Below the pieces are notes generated by a model. That model was given only the letters and a program-made list of their open reading frames with translations, was not told where the DNA came from and searched no databases. The translations under genes were made by a program, and so were the position numbers. Positions 8,615 through 16,082 of a DNA stretch of 46,040 nt are shown here, piece after piece. The number at the start of each line of letters is the position of its first letter. Position 1 is the stretch's first letter. Source of the DNA: an uncultured Bacteroides sp. (GTDB taxonomy: Bacteria; Bacteroidota; Bacteroidia; Bacteroidales; Bacteroidaceae); contig NZ_CAJUHF010000026.1 of assembly GCF_910585845.1 (NCBI RefSeq), positions 1 through 46,040 on the forward strand, given 5' to 3'.

Positions 8615-8644
8615 GCAAAATTAGCGTTTTTTTCTGAGTTACAA
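8615..8644 (-). promoter_or_regulatory. Promoter of purB
   Basis: On the minus strand a TTG element is followed by 18-19 nt and a perfect TAATTTTG -7 element. The predicted start lies about 20 nt before the purB ATG. Confidence 0.65.
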
Positions 8645-8848
8645 GTCATAAAGAGGCAAGAAAGTTTAGCAAAGGAGTTAACAGATAAAAAAAGCAGTTA
8701 CAAAACTATCAGCTCCACATCCTCTCCATACCTCCCCATGCTCAAATCATCAAGGATTTGCATACCCGATAGAATTGCCTTATAAAAAAAATCGCGAACC
8801 AATATTCCCTATTGATCCGCAATTTACAAAAACTATTTCTAATTGTTG

Positions 8849-8923
8849 TGGGCGTTGACGGATTCGAACCGCCGACCCTCTGCTTGTAAGGCAGATGCTC
8901 TGAACCAGCTGAGCTAAACGCCC
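8849..8923 (-). tRNA. tRNA-Val (anticodon TAC), copy 1
   Basis: Read on the minus strand, the 75-nt gene begins GGGCGTTTAGCTCAGCTGG, has the anticodon loop CTTACAA (TAC) and the T arm GGTTCGAATCC, and closes with AACGCCC plus discriminator A. The acceptor stem is fully paired and CCA is not encoded. It is downstream of and identical to copy 2, 30 nt away, and the pair is probably one transcript. Confidence 0.97.
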
Positions 8924-8953
8924 TTTTGGTACGAAAGTGCTTGGTTTTTATCG

Positions 8954-9028
8954 TGGGCGTTGACGGATTCGAACCGCCGACCCTCTGCTTGTAAGGCAGA
9001 TGCTCTGAACCAGCTGAGCTAAACGCCC
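8954..9028 (-). tRNA. tRNA-Val (anticodon TAC), copy 2
   Basis: It is identical over all 75 nt to the copy at 8849-8923, with the same orientation, TAC anticodon and no encoded CCA. It is the upstream member of the pair. TACCTTTGC at about 9054-9062 on the minus strand fits a Bacteroides -7 element just ahead of it. Confidence 0.97.
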
Positions 9029-9198
9029 TTACACTTCCGTTTCAAAAGCGATGCAAAGGTACAGCTTATTTTGAAATCTCCAAAACATTTGCCGATTATT
9101 TTTTCAATAAAAAACTAACATTTTTATCTATTCGTTGAATTACAGCAACTTATATCTGAAACTTTTTTTTCTCTCAAACGCTCTATTCTTAGCGTTCA

Positions 9199-9267
9199 GC
9201 ATATATAGAGCCCGTTTAAACTTTCTTCAAGAAGACCGAACTCAATTTAAATAGGCGCTATATATGC
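9199..9267. repeat. Degenerate short copy (A) of the GAGCC-ended palindromic element
   Basis: The arms GCATATATAGAGCCCGTTTAAA and TTTAAATAGGCGCTATATATGC (each split here only by mismatches) enclose about 25 bp with CTTTCTTCAAG. The core 9208-9258 resembles the ends of the five better copies, but no clean target duplication remains. It lies about 80 bp beyond the carB stop. Confidence 0.55.
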
Positions 9268-9269
9268 AA

Positions 9270-9325
9270 AAAAAGAAGCAGCACAGACACCGGATGCTTC
9301 CGGTATCCATGCCGCCCTTCTTCTT
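9270..9325 (-). terminator. Intrinsic terminator after carB
   Basis: In the carB direction a stem formed by AGAAG and CTTCT, with an inner ACCGGA-AGCA-TCCGGT hairpin, is followed by seven T residues. It lies about 20-75 nt after the carB stop. Confidence 0.75.
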
Positions 9326-9344
9326 TTGTGGTAATTATACTATC

Positions 9345-12300
9345 TTATTTATATTCCTGCCAACTCTTGATCTGGATATCTTCCTGCTTCATTTCGCAGA
9401 ATGCTTCAATGAAAGCACTTGCCAAACGGGCATTCGTGATCAACGGAATATTATGGTCGATGGCACCACGACGGATCTTGTAACCATTCGTCAGTTCCCG
9501 TTTCGTATGATTCTTCGGGATATTGACAATCAAATCAAACTTATGGTCGGCAATCATCGTCATGACATTATCTTCTGCATCAGGACGTTCATCAGGCCAG
9601 AATACAGCTATAGTAGACACTCCATGGGCATTAAGGAATGCTGCCGTGCCTGCCGTTGCATAAATCTTATATCCCTTAGCAAAAAGCATACGGCTGGACT
9701 CCAGCAAATCTACTTTTGACTTCATTGCACCGGAAGAGAACATAACCCCCTTCTCCGGACAAGGAATCTTGAAACCGGTAGCAATCATGGCACTCAGCAA
9801 AGCTTCAGGGAAATCATCACCAACACATCCCACTTCACCCGTAGAAGACATGTCCACACCCAAAACCGGGTCTGCCTTATGCAAACGTGAGAACGAGAAC
9901 TGAGAAGCCTTCACACCAATCCAGTCAATATCAAATGCCGACTTGTCCGGACGGGTATAGGGTGCATCAAGCATAATGCGTGTAGCGGTCTCAATAAAAT
10001 TACGTTTCAGCACCTTAGACACAAACGGAAAACTACGTGAAGCACGGAGATTACATTCGATCACCTTCACTTCATTGTTGCGCGCCAGGAACTGGATATT
10101 GAACGGACCGGAGATATTAAGTTCTTTAGCAATCTGACGGCTGATCTTCTTGATACGGCGTGCCGTAGCGAAATAGATCTTCTGTGCGGGGAACACCAGA
10201 GTAGCATCGCCAGAGTGTACGCCTGCAAACTCCACATGTTCGGAGATAGCATATTCCACCACTTCTCCGTTCTGCGCAACCGCATCAAATTCAATTTCCT
10301 TCGTGTTCTGCAAGAACTGAGAGACAACCACCGGATATTCCTTAGAAACCTCAGCAGCCATTTTCAGGAAGTTCTCCAACTCTTCTTCGTCATAGCATAC
10401 GTTCATCGCTGCTCCCGAAAGCACATACGACGGACGAACCAGCACCGGATAACCTACCTTTTCCACAAAGCCCTTCACATCTTCCAGACTGGTAAGTTCT
10501 TGCCAAGCCGGCTGGTCGATGCCCAACTGGTCGAGCATTGCAGAGAACTTATTACGGTTTTCGGCACGGTCGATGGAGATCGGAGAAGTTCCCAAGATGG
10601 GCACTGACTGACGGTGCAGTTTCATGGCAAGATTGTTCGGGATCTGTCCACCTACGGATACGATTACACCACGAGGCTGTTCCAGGTCAATAACATCGAG
10701 CACACGTTCAAAAGAGAGTTCGTCGAAATAGAGACGATCACACATATCGTAGTCGGTAGATACCGTTTCGGGGTTATAGTTGATCATGATTGATTTGTAA
10801 CCCAGCTTGCGTGCAGTCTGCACTGCGTTCACCGAACACCAGTCGAACTCAACGGACGAACCGATACGATAAGCACCGGACCCCAGTACGACTACCGACT
10901 TTTCATTCTTATAATAATTCACATCGTAGCCCTGAACAGCATACGTCATATAGAGATAGTTGGTCAGTTCAGGATGTTCGGAAGCTACCGTATTGATGCG
11001 CTTCACTGCCGGCAGAATGCCAAGTTCCTTACGGCGTGCGCGTACCTGAAGATTTTCCTTCTCCATGTTACCCTGCGGATTCAGCACGAAACGTGCGATC
11101 TGGAAGTCAGAGAAGCCAAGTACTTTTGCTTCACGCAACACGTCTGCCGGAATTTCTTCTACCTTGTTATATTGCGACAGTTTCAGTTTGTAGTCTACAA
11201 TGTTTTTCAGCTTGCCAAGGAACCAAGGATCAATCTTAGTCAAGTCAAAAATACGGTCTATCGTGTAACCGTTTTCCAGAGCCTCAGCTATGGCAAATAT
11301 GCGCAAGTCCGTAGGGCATGAAAGTTCGCGGTCGAGGTCGTCGAAATGCAGGTCATTGCCTACAAAACCATGCATGCCTTGACCAATCATACGCAGACCT
11401 TTCTGGATGATTTCCTCGAAAGAACGTCCGATAGACATGATTTCACCCACCGACTTCATGCTGGAACCGATTTCGCGGCTGACACCTACGAACTTCGTCA
11501 AGTCCCAACGCGGTATTTTACAAATCAGATAATCCAGTTGCGGAGCTACGTATGCCGAATTGGGAGTTCCCATCTCGCCAATCTGGTCGAGCGTATAGCC
11601 CAACGCAATCTTAGCAGCAACGAATGCCAACGGATATCCCGTAGCTTTAGACGCCAAAGCAGAAGAACGAGACAAACGGGCGTTTACCTCAATCACGCGG
11701 TAGTCGTTGGTTTCGGCATTGAATGCGTACTGAATGTTACATTCACCTACGATACCCAAGTGACGGATACACTTAATGGAGAGGTCTTGCAACATTTTCA
11801 CCTGTTCGTCAGTCAGCGAGCAAGTAGGAGCAACCACAATAGATTCTCCGGTGTGAATGCCCAGCGGGTCAAAGTTTTCCATGCTTGCCACTGTGAAGCA
11901 GTGGTCGTTAGCATCGCGGATAACCTCGAATTCTATTTCTTTCCAACCTTTCAAAGATTCTTCTACAAGAATTTGTTTAGAGAAAGCGAATGAGCTTTCA
12001 GCCAGTTTCAGGAATTCATCCTTGTTCTGGCAGATACCGCTACCCAAGCCGCCCAATGCATAAGCAGAACGGATCATCACCGGGAAACCGATACGCTCGG
12101 CAGCAGCAATCGCATCTTCCATGCTTTCTACAGCCTGGCTGACGGGAGTCTTCATTTCAATCTCATCCAGTTTCTTCACGAAGAGATCGCGGTCTTCTGT
12201 GTACATGATCGCTTCTACCGAAGTACCCAATACGCGTACACCATATTTATCCAGAATACCGTTCGTGTAGAGTTCCGCACCACAGTTCAGTGCAGTCTGG

Positions 12301-12569
12301 CCACCGAATGCCAGCAAGATGCCATCAGGACGTTCTTTCTTGATGATCTCTTCTACGAAATAAGTGGTTACGGGCAAGAAGTAGACTTTATCCGCAATAC
12401 CTTCCGATGTCTGGATAGTAGCAATGTTGGGATTCACCAATACAGAACTGATACCTTCTTCACGCAAAGCCTTCAATGCCTGCGAACCGGAATAGTCGAA
12501 CTCCCCGGCCTGACCGATCTTGAGTGCACCTGAGCCCAAGACCAACACTTTCTTCAAATTCTTTTCCAT
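9345..12569 (-). CDS. carB: Carbamoyl-phosphate synthase, large subunit
   Basis: CarB makes carbamoyl phosphate from bicarbonate, ammonia and two ATP for pyrimidine and arginine synthesis. At 1074 residues it is full length. It has two ATP-grasp halves, each with a Rossmann start (VLVLGSGALKIGQAGEFDYSG at about 9 and VVLGSGAYRIGSSVEFDWCS near 560), and a C-terminal MGS-like allosteric domain from about 940 (KIYATAGTAAFLNAHGV). The glutaminase subunit carA is not next to it, so it must be supplied from elsewhere. It is transcribed alone from the promoter at 12861-12892 through a leader of about 285 nt with an attenuator-like structure. A gene order lacking carA may mark this as one of two carB copies. 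Confidence 0.97.
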   Translation of the reverse strand: MEKNLKKVLVLGSGALKIGQAGEFDYSGSQALKALREEGISSVLVNPNIATIQTSEGIADKVYFLPVTTYFVEEIIKKERPDGILLAFGGQTALNCGAELYTNGILDKYGVRVLGTSVEAIMYTEDRDLFVKKLDEIEMKTPVSQAVESMEDAIAAAERIGFPVMIRSAYALGGLGSGICQNKDEFLKLAESSFAFSKQILVEESLKGWKEIEFEVIRDANDHCFTVASMENFDPLGIHTGESIVVAPTCSLTDEQVKMLQDLSIKCIRHLGIVGECNIQYAFNAETNDYRVIEVNARLSRSSALASKATGYPLAFVAAKIALGYTLDQIGEMGTPNSAYVAPQLDYLICKIPRWDLTKFVGVSREIGSSMKSVGEIMSIGRSFEEIIQKGLRMIGQGMHGFVGNDLHFDDLDRELSCPTDLRIFAIAEALENGYTIDRIFDLTKIDPWFLGKLKNIVDYKLKLSQYNKVEEIPADVLREAKVLGFSDFQIARFVLNPQGNMEKENLQVRARRKELGILPAVKRINTVASEHPELTNYLYMTYAVQGYDVNYYKNEKSVVVLGSGAYRIGSSVEFDWCSVNAVQTARKLGYKSIMINYNPETVSTDYDMCDRLYFDELSFERVLDVIDLEQPRGVIVSVGGQIPNNLAMKLHRQSVPILGTSPISIDRAENRNKFSAMLDQLGIDQPAWQELTSLEDVKGFVEKVGYPVLVRPSYVLSGAAMNVCYDEEELENFLKMAAEVSKEYPVVVSQFLQNTKEIEFDAVAQNGEVVEYAISEHVEFAGVHSGDATLVFPAQKIYFATARRIKKISRQIAKELNISGPFNIQFLARNNEVKVIECNLRASRSFPFVSKVLKRNFIETATRIMLDAPYTRPDKSAFDIDWIGVKASQFSFSRLHKADPVLGVDMSSTGEVGCVGDDFPEALLSAMIATGFKIPCPEKGVMFSSGAMKSKVDLLESSRMLFAKGYKIYATAGTAAFLNAHGVSTIAVFWPDERPDAEDNVMTMIADHKFDLIVNIPKNHTKRELTNGYKIRRGAIDHNIPLITNARLASAFIEAFCEMKQEDIQIKSWQEYK

Positions 12570-12598
12570 ATTTTCTTTTGTTGTGTATGTTTATGCAA

Positions 12599-12690
12599 GC
12601 TACGAGTGACGAATTACGGAACTACGAGCTACAAGTTACGAACTGACAGCTATGAGTTACAAGTTACGTGCCACGAGTTACGAACGACTT
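12599..12690. repeat. 7-bp word repeat in the carB leader
   Basis: About twelve degenerate 7-bp words of the type GTTACGA, GCTACAA or ACTACGA run in tandem between the attenuator-like terminator and the carB start. They resemble the word repeats in other spacers of this window but with a different word. Confidence 0.65.
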
Positions 12691-12699
12691 GTTAATTCA

Positions 12700-12830
12700 C
12701 AAAAAAAATGCGTTACCCCAAAAGGATTAACGCATTACAAAGAACTAACAATATCATTTCCCCAAAAAGAGAAATAATCGGCTAACGAATGAAATTCATT
12801 CGAACGCAGATTATATTTACTTCTCTTTTC
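12700..12830 (-). promoter_or_regulatory. Attenuator-like leader of carB: large hairpin, leader frame, intrinsic terminator
   Basis: In carB sense a long hairpin comes first. AAAAGAGAA pairs with TTCTCTTTT (12765-12773 with 12821-12829), ATAATC with GATTAT, and there is an inner CGAATGA/TCATTCG stem. Next is a 14-codon frame at 12713-12757, then a terminator hairpin AATGCGTTA/TAACGCATT (12707-12715 with 12728-12736) followed by eight T residues. All of it lies 130-260 nt ahead of the carB ATG and downstream of the promoter. Premature termination that senses pyrimidines, arginine or translation is the likely role, which is inference. No known riboswitch class is recognised. Confidence 0.65.
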
Positions 12831-12860
12831 GTGTGGTTGCATCGTCATTCAAAATTTGTG

Positions 12861-12892
12861 CAAAGTAACGACTTATTTTGATAATAAACAAA
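12861..12892 (-). promoter_or_regulatory. Promoter of carB
   Basis: On the minus strand TTTG is followed by 20 nt and TTACTTTG, one base off the TAnnTTTG -7 consensus. The predicted start near 12854 gives a leader of about 285 nt. Confidence 0.65.
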
Positions 12893-12946
12893 TTATCTTC
12901 CAGAATATTCCTTGGGAACATGGCCAATAAAGTCATCTATTTCCCG

Positions 12947-14133
12947 TTATATATCATTAAGTTGAGAGGCGTACACCTTCACCGGCATATTTTTTATCAG
13001 TTCCGCTTCTTTATAAGCTTTCTTTAGAGCCTGTTTAAATTTTGTTCAGCTTTCTTTTGAGAGTTCTTTTTGAGGATGTTTTTCTGTTTTTATGAGGAGC
13101 ATAGCGGGCTATGTGACGAATAAAAAGAGGAAAACAGACCGAAAAGAAACTCTAAAGAAGCTGAATAAAAAACTTTTTGAAGAAAATTTAAACAGGCTCT
13201 TATGTCGCAGCCCCGATACAATCGAAATAAATAGAAATGAGGCATAATCCTATTAGGGACCATTTCAGACGCCAAATGCCAGTAATATGTTGCCGAATCA
13301 CATTTTTGTAACTCACTATAAATCTCCCCCAACAACATGGCGGTATTATAATCCGGAGTATATAAGAAAGAACACTTCAAGGCATCCTTCGCTTCATCCA
13401 GACGCCTTGCAGCATATAGGCTTGTCCCTCTATTAAATAATAGGATTGTCTTTCGTCCATATAGGATGCCTCCCCAAAACAGAATAATCATCCAACTTAT
13501 CCCAATGAATTTGCAAATCCCACAGATAGAAGTTTCCCTACACGGCATACACATCGCATTTCCACCACCTATACCGGCTACAAAAAACAATAAAAGAACA
13601 ATGAACTGCCATAAGAAAAACGGAAAAGAGAAAAAAGCGATAATCCCCCACCCCAATAATATTGATTTTGAAAAGATGTTTTCCAAACGTCTCACACCGG
13701 CCTGCTTCAACAAGACATACAAAAAGAAAGAAAAGAAGAAAACGGCAGCAACAGCGCCATGCTCCACCACAAACTTTATATACTCATTGAAAGCAAAACT
13801 GTTATCATCTGCCAGCATCCGCCACTTGTGCGTGGGATACTTGTTAAAAAACGATGCCTGATAAAGCATATAATTCTTCTGGAATCCATCCACTCCATGC
13901 CCCCACAGAGGAGCGTCTTTTATCATTTCGCAAGAGACACGCCATATCAACAACCTGCCATTTCCGGAATCTTTCTTATGCAAATACAAACTCCGAAATA
14001 GCAACTGGAATAAAGCAAATATGCATACTGAACCGGAAGATAAGAATAATAAGAGACCGAACATGGATAAAAAATACCCAAAAGTCCACAAATGCCCCAG
14101 ACCAATTCCAATTTTCTCATAACTTCCGCATTG
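12947..14133 (-). pseudogene. O-antigen ligase/Wzy-like membrane protein with TPR tail, broken at both ends
   Basis: The frame (TTG start at 14091, 333 residues to a stop inside the inserted element) shows several hydrophobic segments, KKDSGNGRLLIWRVSCEMI, GHGVDGFQKNYM and FNEYIKFVVEHG. These are hallmarks of the Wzy_C/O-antigen ligase family, followed by a TPR-like tail. Family members are usually well over 500 residues, so the N-terminal membrane half is missing: an in-frame TAG sits at 14134-14136 and the lipoprotein gene abuts. The C-terminus is interrupted after RLYRGCDI by the 173-bp element at 13027-13199. Beyond it the original frame resumes (KKAYKEAELIKNMPVKVY...) and ends at TAA 12947-12949. 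Removing the element and one 3-bp duplication rejoins the frame exactly. It is probably non-functional. Confidence 0.8.
13027..13199. mobile_element. MITE-like palindromic element, long form (copy B), with TTA target duplication
   Basis: The 173-bp element starts GAGCCTGTTTAAATTTT and ends with the exact complement. It is flanked by TTA at 13024-13026 and TTA at 13200-13202. Nested inside, TTCAGCTTTCTTTTGAGAG pairs imperfectly with CTCTAAAGAAGCTGAA, and CATAGC/GCTATG forms the tip, so the whole element can fold. It encodes no transposase. It interrupts the O-antigen-ligase-like gene. The 3-bp TNA-type duplication fits movement by an IS5/IS1031-type transposase, which is inference. Confidence 0.85.
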
Positions 14134-14178
14134 CTATTCAATCGCACGATTCTGCGCTTTATTTTCTCCTATCTCTTC

Positions 14179-14802
14179 CTACGAGAATGGTGATTCTTTT
14201 ATGGTATGAGTTATCTTCCCATCTTTATACCGCCATCCATTGGCAAAAGAGCCATCCAACTCGTGGAAAAGGATAAGGCCGCTGAAGTGTTCATCCCTTT
14301 GCAGATACGTGTTATAGAAAGGCTTGAAGTTTGTACGTTCAAGATAATCCAAGTCAGGCATAATAGTCATTGTAAAGACTTGTTTTTCTCCCGTCTCCAC
14401 ATTTGTCTCCACTACTAACCGTGTCATAGACTGTTTGTAGCGCGGATCCTTGGTTTCTTTGTATTTTTTGCGTACTTCCGGCAACATGAACGTAATCCGC
14501 TTGCTCCCTTCTATCACTGTCTCTACCGTACGAATCTTCTTATTCTTCCTACGATATGTAAACTGTTTACCCCAAAGTGGTTCCATGTTCGCAATCATAC
14601 CCGATTCCGTACTAAGGTCGGCTGTCACACGCGTCTTAGGCGGTCTCTTAGCCTCATAAAACTCACGGGCAGCAGCCACTTCTTCTTCGTAAGTCAGAAC
14701 ATCACTCTTTTCAAACTGTTTCACATACATATCCTCATTACAAGCCACCAATAAGGTCGCCATTACAACAAAAAAGGATGCACCAAAAAGAATATTTTCC
14801 AT
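14179..14802 (-). CDS. Putative secreted lipoprotein of unknown function
   Basis: The product has 207 residues. Residues 4-20 are hydrophobic (ILFGASFFVVMATLLVA) and are followed by Cys21, a lipobox (LLVAC) for signal peptidase II, so it is probably membrane-anchored. The N-terminus is unusual in having Glu at position 2 and no basic residue. The mature part is hydrophilic, with KRPPKTRVTADLSTESG, a basic patch RRKNKKIR and a C-terminal HELDGSFANGWRYKDGKIT. I do not recognise a named domain. The NGWRYKDGKI stretch recalls a family of Bacteroides lipoproteins with longer C-termini (memory, unsure), so it may be shortened. It is 31 bp ahead of the broken O-antigen-ligase-like gene, probably once one transcript. 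Two copies of AACGTAAAGGTCAGGTTT (14820 and 14862) lie just upstream. Confidence 0.7.
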   Translation of the reverse strand: MENILFGASFFVVMATLLVACNEDMYVKQFEKSDVLTYEEEVAAAREFYEAKRPPKTRVTADLSTESGMIANMEPLWGKQFTYRRKNKKIRTVETVIEGSKRITFMLPEVRKKYKETKDPRYKQSMTRLVVETNVETGEKQVFTMTIMPDLDYLERTNFKPFYNTYLQRDEHFSGLILFHELDGSFANGWRYKDGKITHTIKESPFS

Positions 14803-14819
14803 CCAAGTAAAAATTAAGT

Positions 14820-14879
14820 AACGTAAAGGTCAGGTTTTGCAACGCAGAGTTGAGGGTTAGCAACGTAAAGGTCAGGTTT
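14820..14879. repeat. Direct 18-bp repeat upstream of the lipoprotein gene
   Basis: AACGTAAAGGTCAGGTTT occurs exactly twice, at 14820-14837 and 14862-14879, 42 bp apart, about 17 bp ahead of the lipoprotein ATG. It could be a paired operator or a duplication scar. Confidence 0.7.
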
Positions 14880-15053
14880 ATGAAATCAGAGAATGGAGAC
14901 AATAGGGACAGTGACCCCGCTCTCCCTCACACACACACGAGTACGCACGCACGCGTATATAAGGTGTATGAAGTCGTTTTTAGACTTATTCAGGATATGA
15001 CGTAATACTCAAATGGAATACTCCCTTATTTCAGTGAAGTTATCGAAGAAGCA

Positions 15054-15265
15054 ATGCTGACGCAAGTCAGCATCATCTACATATCCAATTAATATTCAAC
15101 TAATTGAGACTACTAACCAGTCCAATAATTATAAGATTCAATCCTACTGTTTATAGAAATCAATGCTATTGATTCTTTTCTCTTCCTTGTATAAAAAATA
15201 GGGTCAATGCCCTTAAGTGACCCTGTTGCTATTATCGTGTATTGCTCCAAATACACGGTTTTTCC
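15054..15265 (+). ncRNA. Candidate structured RNA: run of hairpins ending in a terminator
   Basis: Five hairpins follow one another. ATGCTGAC-GCAA-GTCAGCAT at 15054-15073 is perfect, with a GNRA loop. The others are CAATTA/TAATTG at 15086-15106, AATCAAT-GCT-ATTGATT at 15158-15174, AGGGTCA/TGACCCT at 15200-15224 and CGTGTATT/AATACACG at 15236-15257. The last is followed by GTTTTTCC, like an intrinsic terminator on the plus strand. No protein frame fits. No good promoter was found upstream, so expression is unproven. Confidence 0.4.
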
Positions 15266-15341
15266 ATTTATAGGAATTACCACTTCATTAAGAGTTAAAC
15301 CGATACAAAAAAAATTTTAAGAAGTTACAGGAGTTGTTAGT

Positions 15342-15416
15342 GATAAGTTTGTTAGCGATAAGTTTGTTAGTGATAAGTTTGTTAGCGATAAGTTTGTTAG
15401 CGATAAGTTTGTTAGG
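15342..15416. repeat. 15-bp tandem repeat, five units
   Basis: GATAAGTTTGTTAGC occurs in five tandem copies starting at 15342, 15357, 15372, 15387 and 15402, varying only at the last base. It lies inside the inverted-repeat cassette. Confidence 0.9.
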
Positions 15417-15483
15417 TGACGCACTAACGAAAACAACTCAAAAACTCATCAACTAACAAATTCAAAAACTCAAAAGCTATTTA

Positions 15484-15656
15484 GAGCCTGTTTAAATTTT
15501 GTTCAGCCTTCTTTTGAGAGTTCTTTTTGAGGATGTTTTCCTGTTTTTATGAGGAGCATAGTGGGTATGTGACGAATTAAGAACAGGAAAACAGACCGGA
15601 AAGAAGCTCAAAAGAAACTGAATAAAAGACTTTTTGAAGAAAAATAAAACAGGTTC
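15484..15656. mobile_element. MITE-like palindromic element, long form (copy C), with TTA target duplication
   Basis: It is 173 bp like copy B and highly similar to it, with GAGCCTGTTTAAATTTT on the left and a partly decayed right end (AAAACAGGTTC). TTA at 15481-15483 and TTA at 15657-15659 flank it. It sits inside the inverted-repeat cassette next to the 15-bp tandem repeat. Confidence 0.8.
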
Positions 15657-15962
15657 TTACTATAATTCCTGCCCAAAAGAACCGTGTTCCAAATATCAGA
15701 TAAAGCTAAAATCTACTTCATACACCTTATATACGCGCGCTCGCATGTGCGTGTGTGTGTGAGGGAGAGCGGGGTCACTGTCCCTATTGTCCCCATTCTC
15801 CCTCCATAAGCAGCAAAAAGTATAAACAACCGGAAACATTCCTAATTTCCATTTCTATCCCAAACCTATAAAAGAAAGGGCAATAGGCATAACTTTTCAG
15901 AAAAATACACGATATATAAAGCCAAAAAGCATTATCTTTACCCCCTGAAAAAGCAGCCGCAC

Positions 15963-16082
15963 TTTTTGGGGACAGTATGGGGACAAATACCCCAAAAGGT
16001 TCCGAGACGAAAAGTTATCCGAAGAGCAGGCTGAAACAACAGGAAAAGAAAAAAATCAAAGAAAGAAAACAGAAAAACAGAT
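15963..16082 (+). promoter_or_regulatory. trpS leader with stem-loop and a short overlapping frame
   Basis: CTTTTTGGGG at 15963-15972 can pair with CCCCAAAAGG at about 15990-15999. A 37-codon frame starts at ATG 15977 inside this structure and ends at TAA 16088-16090, overlapping the trpS ATG (16083) by 8 nt. The peptide is Lys/Arg-rich and has no Trp, so it is not a classical trp leader peptide. It may be chance in A-rich sequence. TATCTTTA at 15933-15940 could be the -7 element. Confidence 0.3.

Larger units (their letters stand above)
14889..15800. repeat. 912-bp noncoding cassette bounded by 86-bp inverted repeats
   Basis: The left arm 14889-14974 and right arm 15715-15800 are about 90% identical in inverted orientation and of equal length. 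Both contain GACAATAGGGACAGTGACCC, a CA-repeat run, a CG-rich alternating stretch and TATATAAGGTGTATGAAGT. Between them lie several small hairpins, a 15-bp tandem repeat and one MITE-like element, but no credible protein gene. The cassette may be the shell of a lost mobile element or a composite repeat. No transposase or recombinase is inside and no flanking duplication is evident. Confidence 0.8.

Noticed and set aside
9199..9267. Copy A as a terminator of carB
   Set aside because: The run of A/T lies on the wrong side of the stem for the minus strand. The hairpin at 9270-9325 followed by seven T residues fits better.
12700..12830. Known riboswitch class ahead of carB
   Set aside because: I could not match the hairpins to any riboswitch fold I know, so only attenuator-like is claimed.
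13090..13200. C-terminus of the 333-residue product as a natural protein end
   Set aside because: These residues are translated from the inserted palindromic element. The same RACLNFLQKVF string appears from copy E at 27294, so it is not part of the protein family.
13947..14147. 66-codon frame overlapping the O-antigen-ligase-like fragment
   Set aside because: It lies in a different frame from the part carrying KKDSGNGRLLIW. The in-frame sequence continues upstream to a TAG at 14134, so this one is a shadow or at most a frameshift relic.
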